Of a DNA stretch of 10,853 nucleotides, positions 8,901 to 10,853 are shown piece by piece. Within the stretch, counting starts at the first letter, position 1. Every line of letters begins with the position of its first letter. Location of the stretch: contig JAQVZK010000047.1 of the NCBI GenBank assembly GCA_028708195.1, positions 1 through 10,853 of the forward strand. Reading direction: 5' to 3'. The position numbers and the translations under genes are program-made. The DNA is from Desulfovibrio sp. GTDB lineage: Bacteria; Desulfobacterota; Desulfovibrionia; Desulfovibrionales; Desulfovibrionaceae. The notes under the pieces are model-generated. The model worked only from the letters and a program-made list of their open reading frames with translations, searched no databases and had not been told where the DNA came from.

Positions 8901-9207
8901 GCTTAACCTCACTGCGGCAAATCATGTGTTTCATTATGACAGATGGTGGAACCCGGCGGTGGAAAATCAGGCCACGGACCGCGCCTTCAGAATCGGCCAG
9001 CACCGCAATGTTCTCGTGCATAAATTTGTCTGTAGCGGTACGCTGGAAGAAAAGATTGACGCCATGATTGAACGCAAGAAAGAAATTTCCGATGCAGTGG
9101 TGGGTGTTGGCGAGGCGTGGTTGACAGAACTGTCCAACCAGGAGCTTCGGGATTTGTTCGCGTTGCAGAAAAAAGCTCTGGAGCATTTCAACTTTGAAAA
9201 AGTTTAA
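5965..9207 (+). CDS. SWI2/SNF2-family DNA-dependent ATPase (DEAD/DEAH-like superfamily 2 helicase)
   Basis: This 1080-residue protein is in the usual range for bacterial SNF2 ATPases with an N-terminal accessory half. The start is GTG 5965 with AGAGG nine bases upstream; the adjacent ATG 5968 would remove one residue. Residues about 20-62 are an Ala/Ser/Pro-rich linker. Residues about 435-550 match the SNF2-associated DUF3670 pattern (GFGVMLPSWW, FDWQASLGG, PLVQVRGQWVEV). The ATPase core follows: motif I DDMGLGKT with Walker K631, motif II DEAQ at 725-728, motif III LTGTPVEN at 752-759, motif V LKAGSTGLNLTAAN at 973-986, and motif VI QATDRAFRIGQ at 1002-1012 with arginine fingers R1006/R1009. 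All catalytic residues are present, so it should be an active DNA translocase that remodels protein-DNA complexes. It is 32 bases behind the glycan operon and ahead of a SWIM protein, its probable partner. Its last eight codons lie in a repeat-like structure. Confidence 0.95.
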   Translation: MMILHATQTEMGFLLWGESPSASSLPSVPSAAASAASEDTAPALSPKRAAKTKAASPAPSPFNAGQAALDAVLAEHLGLSPGGARPLEAIAWLPSSKSGPVPSSRLLHDVEYTSKTIHLLPWRVSATLLDAQEAVTALANCTGKQTLARGVFLGHDLAYWAEMFRFAGALVARQQYLPGVRVIGGHCHSVWEPVITAEEQARFTAFAAAMPPSARALTKADGKAPPSTAAASVLRAFLTDMVDALVRSAMPQATAGKNGQARTSSTLRVPRTQPAVESAHDAWLAALRSPDGRIDWPKKDVTDLKNTLTRWKRPITVLSKSPVRLCFRLEEPTAGDASLDSALPFPPAEDDSAWRVSYLLHPHDDHSLLLPIQDLWSGPKKRASVLKHLGTDAREYVLSALGQASGIAPEIEASLKDAAPQGYSLDVQGAHRFLTHTSLALGQAGFGVMLPSWWTNKGAKLRPVIQARVASPKLRSSSGLSLDSIVEFDWQASLGGEPITHKELLALARLKVPLVQVRGQWVEVNAQEILAAADFWKKNNKNTAPARDILRMALDGEDAPHGFTFGGVQSAGWLSELLDQLEGRTACAELPPPAEFGGTLRPYQTRGFSWLAFLQQWGLGACLADDMGLGKTIQTLALLQRLWSSGKKMPSLLICPTSVVNNWAREAEKFTPELPVMIHHGLDRKKGAAFRRLASAQALVISSYGLLQRDMAVLKDISWGGVILDEAQNIKNPETKQAKAARAIPAAYRIALTGTPVENNVGDLWSLMDFLNPGFLGSQQEFRKRFFMPIQTGRDPEAATRLKRLTAPFLLRRLKTDTSIISDLPDKVEMKEFCPLTKEQASLYAAVLEDLNRTLYEVDGIQRKGIILATLSRLKQVCNHPAHFLGDNSAIDGRSGKLARLAEMLEEILPVGDKALIFTQFKEMGHILKGHLQDTLGREVLFLHGGVARKARDRMIERFQGDAQAPPIFILSLKAGSTGLNLTAANHVFHYDRWWNPAVENQATDRAFRIGQHRNVLVHKFVCSGTLEEKIDAMIERKKEISDAVVGVGEAWLTELSNQELRDLFALQKKALEHFNFEKV

Positions 9208-9213
9208 ATGCTC
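9181..9213 (+). other. Long hairpin spanning the SNF2 stop codon
   Basis: GAGCATTT (9181-9188) pairs with AAATGCTC (9206-9213), and AACTTT (9190-9195) pairs with AAAGTT (9199-9204), leaving one C/T mismatch and a GAA loop. The TAA stop (9205-9207) lies in the right arm. No T-run follows, so it is not a standard intrinsic terminator. It could still slow ribosomes, protect the 3' end of the message or contribute to transcription attenuation. Confidence 0.6.
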
Positions 9214-9216
9214 TAA

Positions 9217-9249
9217 CGCTGCGCGAGTGCAGCGCGCCGCAACGCGGCG
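9217..9249 (+). other. Two adjacent GC-rich stem-loops
   Basis: CGCTGC (9217-9222) pairs with GCAGCG (9229-9234). Immediately after, CGCCGC (9235-9240) pairs with GCGGCG (9244-9249) around an AAC loop. The two 6-base stems abut without a spacer and are followed three bases later by another hairpin. No poly-T follows, which argues against a terminator. They are best read as parts of the structured element 9181-9324. Confidence 0.5.
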
Positions 9250-9252
9250 TGG

Positions 9253-9284
9253 ATTCTGCCAAAAATCGCATTTTTCGGCAGAAT
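9253..9284 (+). other. Near-perfect 14-base stem-loop
   Basis: ATTCTGCCAAAAAT (9253-9266) and ATTTTTCGGCAGAAT (9270-9284) are complementary except for one extra base in the right arm, with a CGC loop. A5 faces T5 inside the stem, so the T-run is structural and not a release tract after a stem. A weak bidirectional terminator cannot be excluded, but a DNA/RNA structural repeat is more likely. Confidence 0.55.
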
Positions 9285-9286
9285 GA

Positions 9287-9316
9287 CAACTTTGATAATG
9301 TCCATTCTCAAAGTTG
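9287..9316. promoter_or_regulatory. 9-base perfect inverted repeat upstream of the SWIM gene (possible operator)
   Basis: CAACTTTGA (9287-9295) and TCAAAGTTG (9308-9316) form a perfect inverted repeat with a 12-base spacer, ending 21 bases before the SWIM gene start. Arm length and spacing would suit a dimeric DNA-binding protein. The right arm is also the right boundary of the 144-base element, so the repeat may simply be an element terminus. No regulator gene is visible nearby. Confidence 0.4.
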
Positions 9317-9337
9317 ATATACTCTAGGGGAATAAAC

Positions 9338-10219
9338 ATGGCCTGGTATCGTGAATATGGCGGCTTTCCCCCATCGCAAGCCCGCGAGGTCAAGGGGGGC
9401 ATCAAGTCCCAGAGTCGGCGCGGCGGCTTTGGGCAAAGCTGGTGGGCCAAACGCTGGATCGAGCTTATTGAAAGCTTCGGGCTGGGCGCACGGCTGACCC
9501 GTGGGCGCGCCTATGCCCGCAAAGGGCAGGTCGTGTCCATCCAAATGGAAAAAGGCTGCATTTCCGCCAAGGTACAAGGCTCACGGGCCAAGCCGTATAC
9601 TGTCACCATGCGGGTCAAACCTCTGGAGGCTGACGCGTGGGCCACCATCGGTCATGCACTGCGCAAGGAGGCCCTCTTTTCCGCCGCTCTCTTGTCCGGT
9701 CAGATGCCGCAACAGATTGAAGAAATCTTTAAAAATGCCAAGCTGTCGCTTTTTCCTGTAAAAAAGGATGATTTTACAACCGACTGCTCATGCCCTGACT
9801 GGTCAAACCCGTGCAAGCATATCGCAGCCGTGTACTACCTTGTGGCCGAGGAGTTTGACCGGGACCCCTTTTTGCTGTTCAAGCTTCGGGGCATTGAGCG
9901 GGAGGCCCTTCTGGAACTGCTGGGTACTGGCGCGAGCGATGCCGAAGCCGACCCGGATGCCATGCAGGAAGAGGCAGAGCCGCTCCCCTGCGATCCTGTA
10001 CAGTTTTGGGGCCACTGTGCAAGGCCGGTTGAACTTGAAGCGGTTATGCTTCCCGCTGTTGCCGCCGCCCTGCCCCGGCGGCTTGGCGGAATCCCTTTTT
10101 GGCGGGGAAATGAAGAATTTATGGGCACAATGGTGGACGTATACGGGGCGGCAAGCGATGCGGGCCTCAACTGCGCCATAGGCTGCAACATCGTGGGGGA
10201 AACTCCACAAGCGGAGTAG
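9338..10219 (+). CDS. SWIM zinc-finger protein, probable partner of the SNF2 ATPase
   Basis: The gene encodes 293 residues from an ATG with AGGGG seven bases upstream. The in-frame TTG at 9314 would add eight unconserved residues inside the preceding inverted repeat and is rejected. The N-terminus MAWYREYGGFPPS and FGQSWWAKRWIE, then LTRGRAYARKGQV and VQGSRAKPYTV, are hallmarks of bacterial SWIM proteins. The SWIM finger is C150-S-C152-x6-C159-K-H161 (CxCx6CxH), with all four zinc ligands intact. It is followed by the usual helix HIAAVYYLVAEEFDRDPFLLFKLRG. SWIM domains bind DNA or protein and occur beside or fused to SNF2 ATPases in bacteria, so it probably guides or regulates the upstream ATPase. 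An acidic stretch (about residues 198-216) separates the finger from a poorly conserved tail. The tail ends without an obvious domain. Confidence 0.9.
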   Translation: MAWYREYGGFPPSQAREVKGGIKSQSRRGGFGQSWWAKRWIELIESFGLGARLTRGRAYARKGQVVSIQMEKGCISAKVQGSRAKPYTVTMRVKPLEADAWATIGHALRKEALFSAALLSGQMPQQIEEIFKNAKLSLFPVKKDDFTTDCSCPDWSNPCKHIAAVYYLVAEEFDRDPFLLFKLRGIEREALLELLGTGASDAEADPDAMQEEAEPLPCDPVQFWGHCARPVELEAVMLPAVAAALPRRLGGIPFWRGNEEFMGTMVDVYGAASDAGLNCAIGCNIVGETPQAE

Positions 10220-10230
10220 GCTCTTCCCAC

Positions 10231-10247
10231 TCGGCAATGCCGATTTT
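10231..10247 (+). terminator. Weak candidate terminator after the SWIM gene
   Basis: TCGGC (10231-10235) and GCCGA (10239-10243) form a short 5-base stem with an AAT loop, followed by TTTT. It begins 12 bases after the SWIM stop. The stem is short and the T-run has only four bases, so efficiency would be low; the position is its best support. Confidence 0.3.
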
Positions 10248-10310
10248 GATAGCGGACAGGGATTTCAAGATGTTTTTTTCTGAGCGTGACCACCTTGCAC
10301 AACAGAAATG

Positions 10311-10340
10311 AATTTCGCACAAACGCTGCTGTGCGGAATT
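10311..10340. repeat. Hairpin carrying the CGCACA repeat (site A)
   Basis: AATTTCGCACA (10311-10321) and TGTGCGGAATT (10330-10340) form an 11-base stem with one G-U pair and an 8-base loop. The left arm and loop contain the exact 12-mer TCGCACAAACGC (10315-10326), which recurs at 10588-10599 and, inverted, at 10531-10542. The stem is followed by TTTT on the plus strand, so it could also act as a modest terminator of rightward transcription. Confidence 0.55.
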
Positions 10341-10379
10341 TTGTCTCAAGGCTCCACAATTGCCAGACTTTTTGGGTAT

Positions 10380-10411
10380 CGCACAGGCGCACAGGCGCAC
10401 AGGCGCACAAA
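10380..10411 (+). repeat. Tandem array of an 8-base unit, four copies
   Basis: Three perfect head-to-tail copies of CGCACAGG are followed by a fourth unit, CGCACAAA, whose last two bases differ. The array carries one CGCACA per 8 bases. An 8-base period is close to, but not, one helical turn. It may have grown by slippage from a single binding site. Confidence 0.85.
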
Positions 10412-10530
10412 CAGCATACTGTTCTTGCTCTTTTTTGGCAAAACTGGAGCATCAACCGCCCTGGTAATCTCCCCCCCCCTTTTTGCTTTTACCCTTCTTT
10501 GTTCCGTATAAAAAACTGCTGTGCAGCTGT

Positions 10531-10542
10531 GCGTTTGTGCGA
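10531..10542 (-). repeat. Inverted copy of the 12-mer TCGCACAAACGC (site C)
   Basis: The plus strand reads GCGTTTGTGCGA, the exact reverse complement of the 12-mer at 10315-10326 and 10588-10599. A further TGTGCG at 10528-10533 overlaps its left edge. On the minus strand, CTGC-ACA-GCAG lies just downstream and is followed by six Ts (10510-10515), which could give a second, weak termination point for leftward transcripts. Confidence 0.6.
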
Positions 10543-10548
10543 AGGTTC

Positions 10549-10575
10549 AAAACACCAAGAAAATACAGGTGTTTT
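10549..10575. repeat. 8-base perfect inverted repeat
   Basis: AAAACACC (10549-10556) and GGTGTTTT (10568-10575) are perfect complements with an 11-base loop. The stem ends in a T-run on the plus strand and, by symmetry, on the minus strand, so it could back up the stronger terminator next to it in either direction. It could equally be a protein-binding palindrome. Confidence 0.45.
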
Positions 10576-10579
10576 ATAC

Positions 10580-10608
10580 AAAAAAAATCGCACAAACGCT
10601 TTTGTGCG
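10580..10608 (-). terminator. Intrinsic terminator of the minus-strand gene
   Basis: Read on the minus strand, CGCACAAA pairs perfectly with TTTGTGCG around an AGCG loop (plus-strand 10589-10608). One A and then eight Ts follow (plus-strand A-run 10580-10587). The stem starts 9 bases after the stop codon of the minus-strand gene, which is the textbook position. One arm is the repeated 12-mer, so the same sequence family serves as hairpin arm here and at 10311-10340. Confidence 0.75.
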
Positions 10609-10617
10609 CCGCACAAC

Positions 10618-10853
10618 TTAAAAGTCACAATCGCTGGCTTTGGAGTCTTTTGCCACACTCATGTGCCGCTCTTCCAGGTCTCCACGGCCTTCCCAGGCGG
10701 AAGGGATGAATCCATAGCCACGTACGTTCCGCCCCTTGATGCATTTTGTTTCCGTAGGATTTCCTTTGGTGTTCATCAACAACCACCCCTGACGCTTCAT
10801 ATGCTCCAGCAACTCATGGCGATTTACTCCTTTGGCGAGGTCGTTGAACGTCG
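10618..10853 (-). CDS. C-terminal part of a minus-strand protein, possibly a DUF927-type phage/plasmid helicase-primase (5' end outside window)
   Basis: The frame is open from the right edge to TAA (10618-10620) and shows 78 codons; the start is not in the window. The visible end reads NDLAKGVNRHELLEHMKRQGW, then KCIKGRNVRGYGFIPSAWEG, then an acidic, Ser-rich tail. A winged-helix-like pattern (helix, 'xGW', basic turn, 'RGYxxxP') closes many DUF927 proteins, the helicase/primase-like products of phages, satellites and integrated plasmids. The match is by eye and weak. Coding status is supported by sensible composition, an intrinsic terminator right after the stop, and orientation convergent with the SWIM gene. 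The TTG at 10812 or ATG at 10800 could make a 60-65 residue small protein instead, but the frame stays open upstream. Confidence 0.55.
   Translation of the reverse strand, partial: TFNDLAKGVNRHELLEHMKRQGWLLMNTKGNPTETKCIKGRNVRGYGFIPSAWEGRGDLEERHMSVAKDSKASDCDF

Larger units (their letters stand above)
9181..9324. repeat. 144-base inverted-repeat-bounded element (MITE/REP-like or structured RNA)
   Basis: The left end GAGCATTTCAACTTTGA (9181-9197) and the reverse complement of the right end (9308-9324), GAGTATATCAACTTTGA, agree at 15 of 17 positions. They bound a segment made almost wholly of consecutive stem-loops at 9181-9213, 9217-9234, 9235-9249, 9253-9284 and 9287-9316. The nonamer CAACTTTGA occurs three times: plus strand at 9189 and 9287, minus strand at 9308-9316. 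No transposase is encoded, so if mobile it would depend on an enzyme in trans. No clear target-site duplication is visible. The left arm overlaps the last eight codons and stop of the SNF2 gene. Alternatives are a structured intergenic RNA or a regulatory region with several protein-binding palindromes. Confidence 0.55.
10316..10615. repeat. Cluster of eleven CGCACA hexamers (iteron-like field)
   Basis: CGCACA occurs on the plus strand at 10316, 10380, 10388, 10396, 10404, 10589 and 10610, and on the minus strand at 10330-10335, 10528-10533, 10536-10541 and 10603-10608. Eleven copies in 300 bases is far above chance for one hexamer. Copies sit in direct tandem, in hairpins and in inverted orientation. 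The pattern recalls iterons bound by replication initiators or a multi-site operator, but it could be a repeat-prone terminator region. It lies at the 3' side of a minus-strand gene that may encode a phage/plasmid-type replication protein. Confidence 0.6.
10220..10617. other. 398-base non-coding region between convergent genes, rich in short repeats
   Basis: No frame here looks protein-coding. Open frames of up to 111 codons exist on the plus strand, but they lack Shine-Dalgarno sites, mutually overlap and encode low-quality Lys/Asn/Cys-rich products. The stretch contains poly-T (10273-10279), a C9-T5 homopolymer run (10471-10484), hairpins, a tandem 8-base repeat and eleven CGCACA hexamers. 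It is visibly AT-richer than the genes to the left, apart from the repeat cores. It lies between the 3' ends of the SWIM gene and of a minus-strand gene. Confidence 0.6.

Noticed and set aside
9292-9323. Possible promoter for the SWIM gene: TTGATA (9292-9297) and TATACT (9318-9323)
   Set aside because: The spacer would be 20 bases, and the transcript would start about 9330, cutting into the AGGGG Shine-Dalgarno at 9326-9330. Both boxes also fall inside the inverted repeat that explains their sequence.
8527-9450. 307-codon minus-strand open frame across the SNF2 3' end
   Set aside because: It covers the conserved SNF2 motifs V and VI in antisense and runs through the hairpin region. No recognisable domain or start signal.
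10380-10411. Tandem units as a CRISPR array
   Set aside because: Units are 8 bases long with no spacers; CRISPR repeats are much longer and separated by unique spacers.
10471-10484. C9-T5 homopolymer run as a phase-variation tract
   Set aside because: It lies in non-coding DNA with no gene or recognisable promoter spacer for which length changes would switch expression; it may also be length-uncertain from sequencing.
10286-10621. Plus-strand open frame of 111 codons in the repeat region (and two overlapping shorter frames)
   Set aside because: It reads straight through tandem repeats, hairpins and the minus-strand terminator, lacks a Shine-Dalgarno site and has an unlikely composition.

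Overview
The window reads as chromosomal DNA of a Gram-negative bacterium. GC-rich third positions, a surface-polysaccharide glycosyltransferase cluster and a bacterial SNF2/SWIM pair would suit a Desulfovibrionaceae-like deltaproteobacterium. That placement rests on general familiarity, not on a search, and is only moderately secure.

Region 1 (1-5932, plus strand) is a compact glycan operon. It opens with the last 46 codons of a DegT/DnrJ/EryC1/StrS-type sugar aminotransferase. An NAD-dependent epimerase/dehydratase follows, in which the usual catalytic Tyr of YxxxK is Asn. Five glycosyltransferases come next: one GT8-like, three GT2 and one GT4. From the epimerase onward the genes overlap by 1 or 4 bases or lie 1 base apart, so they are almost certainly co-transcribed and translationally coupled. 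The first two genes would make or finish an unusual nucleotide sugar. The five transferases would then assemble an oligosaccharide at the cytoplasmic membrane face, for LPS/O-antigen, capsule or a glycoprotein. No flippase, polymerase or ligase lies in the window.

Region 2 (5965-10219, plus strand) holds a 1080-residue SWI2/SNF2-family ATPase with an SNF2-associated DUF3670-like region, followed by a 293-residue SWIM zinc-finger protein. SNF2 ATPases and SWIM proteins are known partners in bacteria, but the job of this pair is not established. The 130 bases between them are unusually structured: five consecutive stem-loops lie inside a 144-base segment (9181-9324) bounded by 17-base imperfect inverted repeats. 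The left end of this segment supplies the last eight codons and stop of the SNF2 gene. It looks like a small mobile or dispersed repeat (MITE/REP-like) or a structured RNA element.

Region 3 (10220-10853) is different. About 400 non-coding, AT-richer bases carry eleven copies of the hexamer CGCACA (seven plus, four minus), organised as an exact 12-mer in three copies, a tandem 8-base array and hairpins. The cluster ends in a clean intrinsic terminator for a minus-strand gene that enters from the right edge. The visible C-terminal 78 codons of that gene weakly resemble DUF927-type phage/plasmid helicase-primase proteins. This side probably marks the edge of an accessory or integrated element, with an iteron-like repeat field next to a possible replication gene.
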